Shown here: positions 40,013 through 47,800 of the stretch, in pieces
Numbering within the stretch: the stretch's first letter is position 1
How the letters are laid out: each line of letters begins with the position of its first letter
NCBI RefSeq assembly: GCF_014648515.1
Contig: NZ_BMRG01000002.1
Coordinates: 230,635 to 294,634 of the forward strand
Length of the DNA stretch: 64,000 bases
Reading direction: 5' to 3'
From: Saccharothrix coeruleofusca
Lineage (GTDB): Bacteria; Actinomycetota; Actinomycetes; Mycobacteriales; Pseudonocardiaceae
Program-made: the position numbers and the translations under genes
Notes under the pieces: generated by a model
Database searches by the model: none
Told to the model about the DNA's origin: nothing
What the model saw: only the letters and a program-made list of their open reading frames with translations

Positions 40013-41274
40013 ATCGAGCCACGTTTAGGCATACGAGACCCAAGGATTTCGGCAGCTTTACGATCGGAGGCTGCGACCCATGCGGCATAAACTCGAAGCG
40101 TGGTCGCACCTCCACCACCGTGACCCAAGCGTCCTGCGACAGTCCTGAGATCCACGCCAGCAGTCAGCAGCTCCGTAGCCGAATAGTGCCTAAGAGCATG
40201 TATATGCGTCTTGATCCCTAGCCGCTCAGCCATGTCTTTATACCTGCTTGAGACGGCGTGCGGCGAGTACGGCTGATAGGGGTCAAACCTGCGCACTCCG
40301 CCGAAGAGGAACATCTCTCTGTCGAAGTCAGTTCCGGCTTCGGTAAGCCGGTCACATAGACGCCGCTTCAAGCTGCGCAGCAAGACGACAGTCTCCGAGT
40401 CGAGCGCGATGCGGCGCATCTGATGCGTCTTCGTGTCTTTCTCCACACCGACGCCACGCCGCAACCTGTAGCTACGCCTGACGTTGAGCGTCTCGGTATC
40501 GAAATCAACGTCAGACCACCGTAGAGCACAGACCTCACCGCGTCGAAGGCCAGTGGTCATGACGAGCCACACAAGCGTTCCCCAATCCTCGTCCATCTCG
40601 AACGCCGCTTCGATGAGACGTGCGGCGTCGGCGGGCGAAGGTGGGTCAGGCTGCGGAGGCTTCTGCTTGGGACGCTTCGCGACTTGAGCGGGATTGTGGT
40701 TCAGCCAGTCCCAGCGGACAGCGGCGTTCAGCGCACCGCTGATGATCGAGTGGATCTGACGCACCGTCGAAGCAGCCATCGGCTTGCAGGCGTGCGGCTT
40801 GCACTTCGACTTCTTGCAGTCGTGGTCGCCGTCGGCCTTGTGGTCAACGTGCGGCTTGCCATCGCAGCGCACGCGGCAGCGGCGCAGGTCCGCGTAGAAC
40901 GTCTCCAACGTCCTGGTGGTCAGCTTGCTGATCGGCACCGAGCCGAGCGCGGGGACGATGGTGCGGTCGATGTACCCCCTGTACCCCTCCTCGGTGCTGT
41001 CCTCAAGCTCAGACGCCTTGAGCCACTCGTTGATGGTGTAGGCGAGCGTCACGGACGACGTAGGGGCGCGCTGGGCGTCCGCTTCGGCCAGCAGCCGCGT
41101 GAGCGCCTTCTCGGCCTTCTTGCGAGCCGCCCTGTCGGTGCCGGGCACCGTCTCGTTGAGGTACACCCGCTTGCCGGTCACAGGGTCGATGCCCGCGTAG
41201 ACCTTCACCCGGAGCGAACTACCGCGCTCTTCGATCCGGCCGCGCTTGCGGCCGGTGCTCCTGTCTTCGGCCAT
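40009..41274 (-). CDS. int: Tyrosine recombinase (integrase)
   Basis: A 421-residue site-specific recombinase with an N-terminal SAM-like core-binding domain and a C-terminal catalytic domain: Arg in TTGLRRGEVCALRW, HxxR in HALRHYSATELL and the nucleophilic Tyr in LGHGGGGATTLRVYAAW. An insert rich in Cys and His (residues ~132-170, with CRVRCDGKPHVDHKADGDHD) may bind zinc. ATG 41274 is chosen; a TACCGT box ends seven bases upstream, suggesting a leaderless transcript. It starts 81 bases from the tRNA-Met 3' end and catalyses integration there. Confidence 0.93.
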   Translation of the reverse strand: MAEDRSTGRKRGRIEERGSSLRVKVYAGIDPVTGKRVYLNETVPGTDRAARKKAEKALTRLLAEADAQRAPTSSVTLAYTINEWLKASELEDSTEEGYRGYIDRTIVPALGSVPISKLTTRTLETFYADLRRCRVRCDGKPHVDHKADGDHDCKKSKCKPHACKPMAASTVRQIHSIISGALNAAVRWDWLNHNPAQVAKRPKQKPPQPDPPSPADAARLIEAAFEMDEDWGTLVWLVMTTGLRRGEVCALRWSDVDFDTETLNVRRSYRLRRGVGVEKDTKTHQMRRIALDSETVVLLRSLKRRLCDRLTEAGTDFDREMFLFGGVRRFDPYQPYSPHAVSSRYKDMAERLGIKTHIHALRHYSATELLTAGVDLRTVAGRLGHGGGGATTLRVYAAWVAASDRKAAEILGSRMPKRGSI

Positions 41275-41354
41275 GAACCGGACGGTACTCGCACCCAATC
41301 CAGCACCCAGAGACCAATTATTGATCTTGAAGCCAGCATTTCCGCTGGTCATCG

Positions 41355-41395
41355 GTAGGGCGGGTGGGGTTCGAACCCACGACCTGACGGATTAT
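41355..41395. repeat. Attachment site, right (in tRNA-Met)
   Basis: The 41-bp att repeat that lies within the intact tRNA-Met gene, covering its 3' half from next to the anticodon to the acceptor end. It matches 26905-26945 with one mismatch. Confidence 0.9.
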
Positions 41396-41430
41396 GAGTC
41401 CGCTGCTCTGACCGGCTGAGCTACCGCCCC
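41356..41430 (-). tRNA. tRNA-Met (CAT)
   Basis: A 75-nt cloverleaf on the minus strand: acceptor GGGGCGG with CCGCCCT (first pair G-U), TAGCTC at the D-arm start, anticodon loop CTCATAA, and T-arm GTGGG-TTCGAAC-CCCAC. The anticodon CAT fits elongator tRNA-Met; tRNA-Ile2 (modified CAT) cannot be excluded. CCA is only partly encoded. It is the integration site of the element. Confidence 0.93.
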
Positions 41431-41506
41431 CTGACGTGCGGTTCTGGAGAGTACCGATCAACCGCCCAGGCGTCTCAGCAACCCGGCAGCACGTGACCAA
41501 CCCGTG

Positions 41507-42355
41507 TTACGGAGCCCCGAGGTCGGACGGGCTCAGCGAGCCCGGATAGCCGGGGTAGGTGCGGTTGCCGGGGTCGTTGGTCAGCCGTGGCACTTCGCGC
41601 GGCGGCAGGTGGCGGACCACGCGGGCGCGGATGCGCAGGCCCAGGCGGGTCAGGGCGCCGATCCAGCGGGGCGGTGGGGTGAAACCGACGGCGGCCAGCA
41701 TGGGGGGCTCCAGCAGGCTCCGCACGGCCAGTGAGACGGCGGGGCGGGTCCACGCTGGGTACCACGAGCAGAACAGGTCCAGGGTGTACTGACCGATCTG
41801 GCGGTTGGAGTCCGCGTAGGTGAAGTGCTCGGCCTCGTAGTCGCGCTTGAACGCCAGGAACGCCTCGTAGGAGTCGGGGATGCCGCGGATGCCCATCCGC
41901 GCGCCCACGGCCCGGTAGAAGTGGAACGCCGCCTGGCGTTCGTGGTCGGTGAGGTCGCGCCAGCCGTAGGCGGAGATCCACTCGATCGGGTCGTAGATGA
42001 ACGTGGACAGCACGTACCGCATGTCGGCGGCGGCGATGTCGTACCGGCCGTGCAGCCGGTTGATCACGCGCAGCGCTTCCTTGCCGCGCGCCGAGTCGTA
42101 GCCGTGGTCGACCAGTTCGGCCATGAGCAGCGCGGTGTCGTCGTAGCGCTTCTGGGGGCGCCGCTCGAACTCGCCGGTGGCCGCCAGCAGGGCGGAGACG
42201 GAGGGCACGCAGTAGGTGCGGAACAGGGCGAACTCCAGGGCCCGCAGGTAGTCCCAGGGGAACTCGTACGCGGTCGAGATGCGCAGGATTTCCTGCGCGT
42301 CGCGCTCCGGGTCGAGGGCTGTGATGCGGCGCACGTTGGCGAAGCGGTCGGCCAT
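41507..42355 (-). CDS. Oxygenase MpaB family (DUF2236-type) protein
   Basis: A 282-residue protein that resembles the MpaB/latex-clearing (DUF2236) oxygenase superfamily, which binds heme b. Features are TYCVPSVSALLAATGEFE near residue 47, the RYDDTALLMAEL helix and the RYVLSTFIYDPIEWISAYGW region. It has no membrane segment apart from a mild hydrophobic stretch near the C-terminus. It is monocistronic, between two tRNA genes. Substrate unknown; family assignment is moderate. Confidence 0.65.
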   Translation of the reverse strand: MADRFANVRRITALDPERDAQEILRISTAYEFPWDYLRALEFALFRTYCVPSVSALLAATGEFERRPQKRYDDTALLMAELVDHGYDSARGKEALRVINRLHGRYDIAAADMRYVLSTFIYDPIEWISAYGWRDLTDHERQAAFHFYRAVGARMGIRGIPDSYEAFLAFKRDYEAEHFTYADSNRQIGQYTLDLFCSWYPAWTRPAVSLAVRSLLEPPMLAAVGFTPPPRWIGALTRLGLRIRARVVRHLPPREVPRLTNDPGNRTYPGYPGSLSPSDLGAP

Positions 42356-42564
42356 CCTCCGAGGGTGACGGAGAACGTGACAAGTGCCACACCCCGTGAC
42401 GCGCGTGCCACCCGTGTGGGCGATCAGGTTTCGGGCGGGACGGCAGCGGCCATCCTGATCGCGACGGAAGAGTGAATCGTGCCGAAAGCGTGGGTCTCGC
42501 GTGGGGCAGGACCGACACGGATCGGCCCCCGTCCGCAGTGGACGGGGGCCGATCCGGCAAGGCG

Positions 42565-42636
42565 CTCCCCCAACTGGATTCGAACCAGTAACCCTTCGAT
42601 TAACAGTCGAATGCTCTGCCGTTGAGCTATGGGGGA
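42565..42636 (-). tRNA. tRNA-Asn (GTT)
   Basis: A 72-nt cloverleaf on the minus strand: acceptor TCCCCCA with TGGGGGA, D-arm ATAGCTC, anticodon loop CTGTTAA with GTT, and T-loop TTCGAAT. Discriminator G, CCA not encoded. Confidence 0.95.
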
Positions 42637-42773
42637 TTGTTCAGTTGTTCCGCCTGACCTGGTCGGCCTGACAGGTCATAACTCTAGCGCATCGTCGGAG
42701 GTGCTCGCGCACACCCCCCTCCTGTTCCGGCAGGATGGGGTGTGACCAGGCACGATGAGAGGAGGACCTGCTG

Positions 42774-43022
42774 ATGAAGGGCATCATGTTCGGCGCTGCC
42801 GTCGGCTACGTGCTGGGGGCGCGCGCGGGTCGGCAGCGGTACGACCAGATCGTCCGGGCGTACCGGGCGATGGTCGACCACCCCGCGGTCCAGGGCGCGG
42901 CCGGGATCGTGCGGGCGAAGGTCGGTGAGAAGACCGGGTTCGGGCGGAGGTCGCGGACGACCACCGCCCCCTCCGACGCCAACGGGCACCGGATGGACCC
43001 GGTCATCCCGCGCGCCAACTAG
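42774..43022 (+). CDS. Small YtxH-like conserved protein
   Basis: An 82-residue protein starting MKGIMFGAAVGYVLGARAGR, a Gly-zipper-like hydrophobic stretch followed by the charged motif QRYDQIVRAYR. This GYVLGARAGRxRY signature is common in small actinobacterial proteins of the YtxH-like type, function unknown. AGAGGAGG provides a strong RBS. The stop lies in a 9-bp tandem duplication. Confidence 0.75.
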   Translation: MKGIMFGAAVGYVLGARAGRQRYDQIVRAYRAMVDHPAVQGAAGIVRAKVGEKTGFGRRSRTTTAPSDANGHRMDPVIPRAN

Positions 43023-43036
43023 GACACCTAGGACAC
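43019..43036. repeat. 9-bp tandem duplication at two convergent stop codons
   Basis: CTAGGACAC occurs twice (43019-43027 and 43028-43036). The first copy provides the TAG of the forward gene and the second copy (read in reverse) the TAG of the methyltransferase gene. Confidence 0.85.
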
Positions 43037-43771
43037 GCGGGCCACGGCGAAGACGCGGCGGAACGGGAACCACGTGCTCCCGTCCGTCCGCCGTGGGTAC
43101 GCCCGCGCCAGCAGCGGGGCCAGTTCGGCCCGGAACGCCGCCCACTCCTGGTCGCCCAGAGCCGCGCGGATCGGCCGCAGGGCCGTTCCGGTGATCCACT
43201 CCAGCACCGCGTTCTCACCGTGCAGGACGTGCAGGTACGTGGTCTCCCATGCGTCGACCTCGCAGCCCTCCAGCACCTCGGCGTAGCCGGCCGGGGTGAA
43301 CACGTGGAACCTCAGCAGGTCCTCCAGCTCCGGCCACGACCGTCGCACCACCTCCAGCAGCAGCTCGTGGGACGGGGCTTGGAAGTTGCCCGGTACCTGC
43401 AGCGCCAGCCACGCGCCGGAGGGCAGCTCGGTCGTCCAGCGGCGCAGCAGCGCGTCCTGGTCGGGCAGCCACTGGAGCACCGCGCTGCTGATCACCACGT
43501 CGGTGTCCGGGGCGGGCCGCCATTCGGTGATGTCCCCCACACTCGCGGCCAGGCCGCGTTCCCGCGCCGCGGCGACCATCTCCGGCGACGAGTCCAGGGC
43601 TTCCAGTTCCGCGTCGGGCCAGCGCTCGGCCAGCGTGGTGGTCAGGTTGCCGGGGCCGCAGCCCAGGTCGACCACGCGACGGGGCGCCTCGGCCCGCACC
43701 CGTGCCACCAGTTCGTGGAACGGGCGGGAGCGGTGGTCGGCGAACGCTAGGTACTTGCCTGGATCCCACAT
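43028..43771 (-). CDS. tam: Trans-aconitate 2-methyltransferase
   Basis: A 247-residue S-adenosylmethionine-dependent methyltransferase. The N-terminal [20 protein letters not shown] is the hallmark of Tam, followed by the SAM-binding [12 protein letters not shown] and acidic loop EALDSSPEM, and [12 protein letters not shown]. Tam esterifies trans-aconitate, a damaging by-product of aconitase, in the cytoplasm. It sits four bases downstream of the reverse-strand cluster's convergent neighbour and appears to be its own unit. Confidence 0.9.
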   Translation of the reverse strand: MWDPGKYLAFADHRSRPFHELVARVRAEAPRRVVDLGCGPGNLTTTLAERWPDAELEALDSSPEMVAAARERGLAASVGDITEWRPAPDTDVVISSAVLQWLPDQDALLRRWTTELPSGAWLALQVPGNFQAPSHELLLEVVRRSWPELEDLLRFHVFTPAGYAEVLEGCEVDAWETTYLHVLHGENAVLEWITGTALRPIRAALGDQEWAAFRAELAPLLARAYPRRTDGSTWFPFRRVFAVARVS

Positions 43772-43775
43772 GCCA

Positions 43776-44303
43776 TCAGTCCACCGGCGGAGGCGGGAGC
43801 GAGGCCACGAACGCGGGTGTGATCTCTTTCACGCGCTCCACGTCCTCGCCCTCGTCCGGCCGCACCTGGACCACCAGGCCGTCGCGACCGGGCACCCGGC
43901 GGCGCAGGAACCACGCCCCCGGCGACTCGTGGCGGTGCCGGGACCGGATCGCCCCGGTCACCCGCTTGTGCACGGCCTCGGGCAGCTTGCCCGGCTCCTC
44001 CAGGGCGAACCGCCGCGGCGGCAGGTCGCGCAGCACCACGACCTCACCCACGGCGCCGTCCTCGACCGCCTCGACCACGCTCAGCGCGCCGCCCGACCAG
44101 GTCGCCTTGCTGATCAGGTGCCAGCCCAGCCTGCGGGGCCGCGCGCCGGGCAGCCACAGGCCCAGCGACGTGGCCACCAGCCAGCCGTCGCGGGTGGCGG
44201 CCGAGGCCACCACGTGCTCCGCGGGCTCCAGCGCCCCGGTGAACCCCTCGGGGGCCCCCGAGCCGAACAGCCTGCGCAGCAGGTCTCCCACCGCACCCAT
44301 CAC
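43776..44303 (-). CDS. Conserved actinobacterial protein downstream of dnaG
   Basis: A 175-residue soluble protein starting [14 protein letters not shown]. It has a beta-rich composition ([28 protein letters not shown]) that recalls PH-like folds, but I assign no function. GTG 44303 overlaps the dnaG stop (GTGA); ATG 44300 is the alternative. The position directly after dnaG is typical in Pseudonocardiaceae. Confidence 0.75.
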   Translation of the reverse strand: MMGAVGDLLRRLFGSGAPEGFTGALEPAEHVVASAATRDGWLVATSLGLWLPGARPRRLGWHLISKATWSGGALSVVEAVEDGAVGEVVVLRDLPPRRFALEEPGKLPEAVHKRVTGAIRSRHRHESPGAWFLRRRVPGRDGLVVQVRPDEGEDVERVKEITPAFVASLPPPPVD

Positions 44304-46192
44304 AGGGCTCCGTTCGCCTGCTCGCCCAACGCCTTGTGGTAGTCCTCCAGCGCGATCAGGTCGCCGAACAGGGCGCGGTACTCGTCCGGCTCCTCGATCG
44401 GCGAGACCCTGCGCAGCTTGGACTTGATCTCGGTGATCTGCGCGGCGACCAGGATCTGCTGCAGCCGCGCCAGCACGCTCTGCACGTACCGGTACTCGTC
44501 GCCCTTGACGTGCAGCGGCTCCACGGCCAGCTCGGTCAGCACCGACCGCACCGACTGCGGCCCGCACGCCTGGCCCACCGCGTCCAGCAGCGCGGGTCCC
44601 GACAGCCCGGAGGAGACCCCGCCCGCGTCCCGCACCGCCCGGTGCAGCGCCAGGTAGGTCGGATGGGTGAACGCCTCGTCGGGCAGCGAGTCGTAGTACG
44701 GCCCGGCCATCTCCGGCAGCTGCAGCGCCGCCTTGAGCGCCTCCCGCTGGTGCCACAGCCGGGGGTCGCGCGGGTCCGGCCGCGGCGGACCGTCCACGTC
44801 CACGGCCAGCGCGCCCTGGTTGGGGTCCACGGCCGCGCGCCGGGCGCGGGGCGCGGGCGCCCGCCCGTTCGCGGTCTCCCTGACCCGCCGCACCACGGTC
44901 GCCTCGTCCTCCCAGCCGACCCACCAGGCCAGCTTGGTGGCGTAGCCGTCGCGCTTGGCGCGGTCCTTGATCTGCGCCACGAACGGCACCATCTTCTTCA
45001 GCGCCTCGACCCGGCCGTCCACCGAGTCCAGGTCGTAGTCGCGCAGCTGGGCCTTGATGGCGAACTCGAACAGCGGGGTGCGCCGCGCCACCAGGTCGCG
45101 CACGGCCACGTCGCCCTTGACCTGCCGCAGCTCGCACGGGTCCATGCCGTCGGGTGCCACCGCCACGTAGGTCTGGGCGGAGAACTGCTGCTCGCCCTCG
45201 AATGCCTTGAGCGCGGCCTTCTGGCCCGCCGCGTCGCCGTCGAAGGTGAAGATCACCTCGCCGTTGAGCGAGTCGTCGATCAGCAGCCTGCGCAGCACGT
45301 TCATGTGGTCGGCGCCGAAGGCGGTGCCGCAGGAGGCCACCGCGGTGGGCACGCCCGCCAGGTGCATGGCCATCACGTCGGTGTAGCCCTCGACCACCAC
45401 GGCCTGCCGCCGCTTGGCGATCTCCCGCTTGGCCAGGTCCAGCCCGAACAGCACCTGGGACTTCTTGTAGATCGGGCTCTCGCTGGTGTTGAGGTACTTG
45501 GCCTGGATCGGGTCGTCGTCGAAGATCCGCCGCGCGCCGAAGCCCACCACGTCGCCGCCCAGGTCCTTGATCGGCCACAGCAGCCTGCGGTGGAACCGGT
45601 CGATGGGGCCCTGGCGGCCCTCCTTGGTCAGCTGCGCCTTGATCAGCTCGGCCAGCTCGAACCCGCGCCCCAGCAGGTGCTTGGTCAGCCGGTCCCAGCC
45701 GCCGGGGGCGAAGCCGCAGCCGAACTGCCTGGCCGCGGCCTCGTCGAAGCCGCGCTGGGCGAGGAACTCGCGCGCGGGCATCGCCTCGGGCGTGGCCAGC
45801 TGCTCGGCGTAGAACTCGGCGGCGGCCCGGTGCGCCTCGATGAGCCTGCTGCGGGTGCCCCGGTCGCGCTGGATCGTCGCGCCGCCGCCCTCGTAGGTCA
45901 GCTGGACGCCCGCCCGGTCGGCCAGCCGCTCGACCGCCTCGACGAAGCCGAGGTGCTCGATCTTCATCACGAACGCGATGACGTCGCCACCCTCGCCGCA
46001 ACCGAAGCAGTGGAAGGTGCCGTGGGTGGGGCGGACGTTGAACGACGGCGACTTCTCGTCGTGGAACGGGCACAGGCCCTTGAGCGCGCCGCCGCCCGCC
46101 CGGCGCAGCGACACGTGGTCGCCCACCACCTCGTCGATGCGGCTCCGGTCGCGCACCAGTGCGATGTCGCTCTCCCGGATGCGTCCTGCCAC
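44300..46192 (-). CDS. dnaG: DNA primase
   Basis: A 630-residue primase that makes RNA primers at the replication fork. The CHC2 zinc finger is in CPFHDEKSPSF ... HCFGCGEGGDV near residues 40-65, the RNA polymerase domain has VVVEGYTDVMAMHLAGV and the TOPRIM acidic motif FTFDGDAAGQKAA, and a C-terminal helicase-binding region follows. GTG at 46192 gives the usual actinobacterial length; the open frame to 46264 lacks similarity. It is divergent from the sigJ gene with only 34 bases between starts. Confidence 0.96.
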   Translation of the reverse strand: MAGRIRESDIALVRDRSRIDEVVGDHVSLRRAGGGALKGLCPFHDEKSPSFNVRPTHGTFHCFGCGEGGDVIAFVMKIEHLGFVEAVERLADRAGVQLTYEGGGATIQRDRGTRSRLIEAHRAAAEFYAEQLATPEAMPAREFLAQRGFDEAAARQFGCGFAPGGWDRLTKHLLGRGFELAELIKAQLTKEGRQGPIDRFHRRLLWPIKDLGGDVVGFGARRIFDDDPIQAKYLNTSESPIYKKSQVLFGLDLAKREIAKRRQAVVVEGYTDVMAMHLAGVPTAVASCGTAFGADHMNVLRRLLIDDSLNGEVIFTFDGDAAGQKAALKAFEGEQQFSAQTYVAVAPDGMDPCELRQVKGDVAVRDLVARRTPLFEFAIKAQLRDYDLDSVDGRVEALKKMVPFVAQIKDRAKRDGYATKLAWWVGWEDEATVVRRVRETANGRAPAPRARRAAVDPNQGALAVDVDGPPRPDPRDPRLWHQREALKAALQLPEMAGPYYDSLPDEAFTHPTYLALHRAVRDAGGVSSGLSGPALLDAVGQACGPQSVRSVLTELAVEPLHVKGDEYRYVQSVLARLQQILVAAQITEIKSKLRRVSPIEEPDEYRALFGDLIALEDYHKALGEQANGAL

Positions 46193-46226
46193 GTCCGCCG
46201 AGTCTAGTGCCGGCAGACTGGGCGCC

Positions 46227-47126
46227 GTGACCACCGCCGAGGAGAGCCTCGCCGAGACCTTCACCGGTCACCGCGCCCACCTGGTGGGGGTGGCCTACCG
46301 GCTCACCGGCAGCGTCGCCGACGCCGAGGACGCGGTGCAGGAGGCGTGGCTGCGGCTGTCGGGGCTGTCCGACCAGTCGCGGGAGGCCATCCGGGACGTG
46401 CGGGCGTGGCTGACCACCGTGGTGGGGCGGATCTGCCTGGACCGGCTGCGCTCGGCCGCGGTGCGCCGGGAGCGCTACGTCGGGCAGTGGCTGCCCGAGC
46501 CGCTGGTCACCACGGGCGAGGACGACCCGTTGGACGCGGTGGTGCGCGACGACGGGGTGCGGATGGCCGCGCTGGTGGTGCTCGACCGGCTCACCCCCGA
46601 GCAGCGGGTGGCGTTCGTGCTGCACGACGCCTTCGGGCTGCCCTTCGACGAGATCGCCGCCACGCTGGGCGTGACGCCCGCCGCGGCGCGTCAGCACGCC
46701 TCGCGCGGCAGGCGCGCGGTGGCCGACGCGGCGCCCCCGCCGAGGGTGGCGCTGGAGGAGCAGCGCGAGGTGCTGGCCCGGTTCACGGCGGCGCTGGCGG
46801 CGGGCGACGTGCGGACGGTGCTCGGCCTGCTGCACCCGGACGTGGTGCTGGTCGGCGACGGTGGCGGCAAGGCGCGCACGGCGGTCAACCGGATCGAGGG
46901 CGCGGACCGCGTGGCCCGCTTCCTGCTCGGCCTGCGGCGCAAGTACGGCGAGCTGCTGGCCGACAGCACGCCCGCGCTGGTCAACGGCGATCTCGGGCTG
47001 CTGTACCCGCAGCGGGGGCCGCTGTCGGCGCGGGTCAGCGCGTTCGTGGTGCGGGACGGCCGGATCGCGGCGATGTTCGACGTGGTCAACCCGGACAAGC
47101 TCGGTCACGTGGACTTCGGCGGGTGA
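46227..47126 (+). CDS. sigJ: ECF41-type sigma factor (SigJ-like)
   Basis: A 299-residue extracytoplasmic-function sigma factor with a C-terminal SnoaL-like domain. Region 2 has AYRLTGSVADAEDAVQEAWLR, region 4 has LPFDEIAATLGVTPAAARQ. The fused domain carries DGGGK and ends with NPDKL, both hallmarks of ECF41, where the C-terminal domain replaces a separate anti-sigma factor. ECF41 genes sit next to a carboxymuconolactone decarboxylase, oxidoreductase or epimerase gene; here the facing gene is the first type and has the matching promoter. Confidence 0.93.
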   Translation: MTTAEESLAETFTGHRAHLVGVAYRLTGSVADAEDAVQEAWLRLSGLSDQSREAIRDVRAWLTTVVGRICLDRLRSAAVRRERYVGQWLPEPLVTTGEDDPLDAVVRDDGVRMAALVVLDRLTPEQRVAFVLHDAFGLPFDEIAATLGVTPAAARQHASRGRRAVADAAPPPRVALEEQREVLARFTAALAAGDVRTVLGLLHPDVVLVGDGGGKARTAVNRIEGADRVARFLLGLRRKYGELLADSTPALVNGDLGLLYPQRGPLSARVSAFVVRDGRIAAMFDVVNPDKLGHVDFGG

Positions 47127-47160
47127 CCGCGCGGCGCGGCCACCCGCCGCACCGCGTCAC
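47122..47160. terminator. Imperfect hairpin between convergent sigJ and CMD genes
   Basis: GTGACCGCG with CGCGTCAC (one bulge) and CGGCG with CGCCG can pair across the 30-base gap between the two convergent genes. Likely a bidirectional terminator. Confidence 0.5.
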
Positions 47161-47723
47161 GGCATCGGCACCCGGCAGGCCTCCCCTGAGGTGAAGCCCT
47201 GGTCGACGATGCCGAAGGCGGAGTTGAACCGGCCGCGCATGTTCTCCAGCGCGATCAGGTAGGTCAGCTCGACCACCCCCGCGTGCCCCAGGCGGTCCAC
47301 CAGTTCGGCGACCTGCTCGTCGGTGACCGCCGTGGGGGTCTCGGTCATCGCGTCGGTGTAGGCCAGCGCCAGCTTCTCCAGCTCGGTGTACTTGTCCGAC
47401 TCCCGGTAGGAGCCGATCTCCTTGAGCCGGTCGACGTCCAGGCCCTCGTGCTTCTGCAGCATCGTGCCGAAGTCCACGCACCACGAGCAGCCCAGCTTCA
47501 CCGCCGCCGCGTAGACCACCAGCTCGCGCAGCGACACCGGCAGCGCGGTGGCCGCGCGCTGCACCGCCAGCTCGTGGCGGCCGCTGGCCATCAGCAGCCT
47601 GGGGTGGTGCGCGGCGACCGCGAACGGCTCCGGCACCGCGCCGTAGCGGCGCTTGGCGAACCGGTAGACCAGCTTCAGCAGCGGGTTGGCGTCCTTGGTC
47701 GACACCAGCGGAATCCTCGCCAT
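47157..47723 (-). CDS. Carboxymuconolactone decarboxylase/AhpD family protein
   Basis: A 188-residue protein of the CMD/alkylhydroperoxidase D fold. The redox CxxC is in KLGCSWCVDFGTML near residue 85, followed by a helix starting QKHEGLDVDRL. Such proteins reduce peroxides or act as related decarboxylases. The ATG at 47723 is preceded, at a 31-base distance, by a perfect ECF41 promoter, so it is the direct target of the neighbouring SigJ-type sigma factor. Monocistronic. Confidence 0.9.
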   Translation of the reverse strand: MARIPLVSTKDANPLLKLVYRFAKRRYGAVPEPFAVAAHHPRLLMASGRHELAVQRAATALPVSLRELVVYAAAVKLGCSWCVDFGTMLQKHEGLDVDRLKEIGSYRESDKYTELEKLALAYTDAMTETPTAVTDEQVAELVDRLGHAGVVELTYLIALENMRGRFNSAFGIVDQGFTSGEACRVPMP

Positions 47724-47754
47724 GGGTCCTCGCTCCTCTCGTCCTCGTCGTGGG

Positions 47755-47781
47755 GACGAGAGGGCGGGCCGGGGTGTGACA
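47755..47781 (-). promoter_or_regulatory. ECF41-type promoter (TGTCACA-N16-CGTC)
   Basis: On the minus strand TGTCACA (47781-47775) and CGTC (47758-47755) are separated by exactly 16 bases, the published ECF41 consensus. It drives the CMD-family gene that faces sigJ. Confidence 0.85.
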
Positions 47782-47800
47782 GACCGGGACCAGGACCGGG

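Larger units (their letters stand above)
26905..41395. mobile_element. AICE-like integrative element in tRNA-Met
   Basis: An element of about 14.5 kb bounded by 41-bp direct repeats (26905-26945 and 41355-41395, one mismatch) that correspond to the 3' half of tRNA-Met(CAT). Its integrase starts next to the tRNA copy, and it also encodes an excisionase, an FtsK/TraB-like double-stranded DNA translocase, a DUF2637-like protein, several XRE regulators and cargo. This gene set is that of actinomycete integrative and conjugative elements. The primase/polymerase gene is broken and no RepSA-like gene is seen, so replication and transfer may be impaired. Confidence 0.85.
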
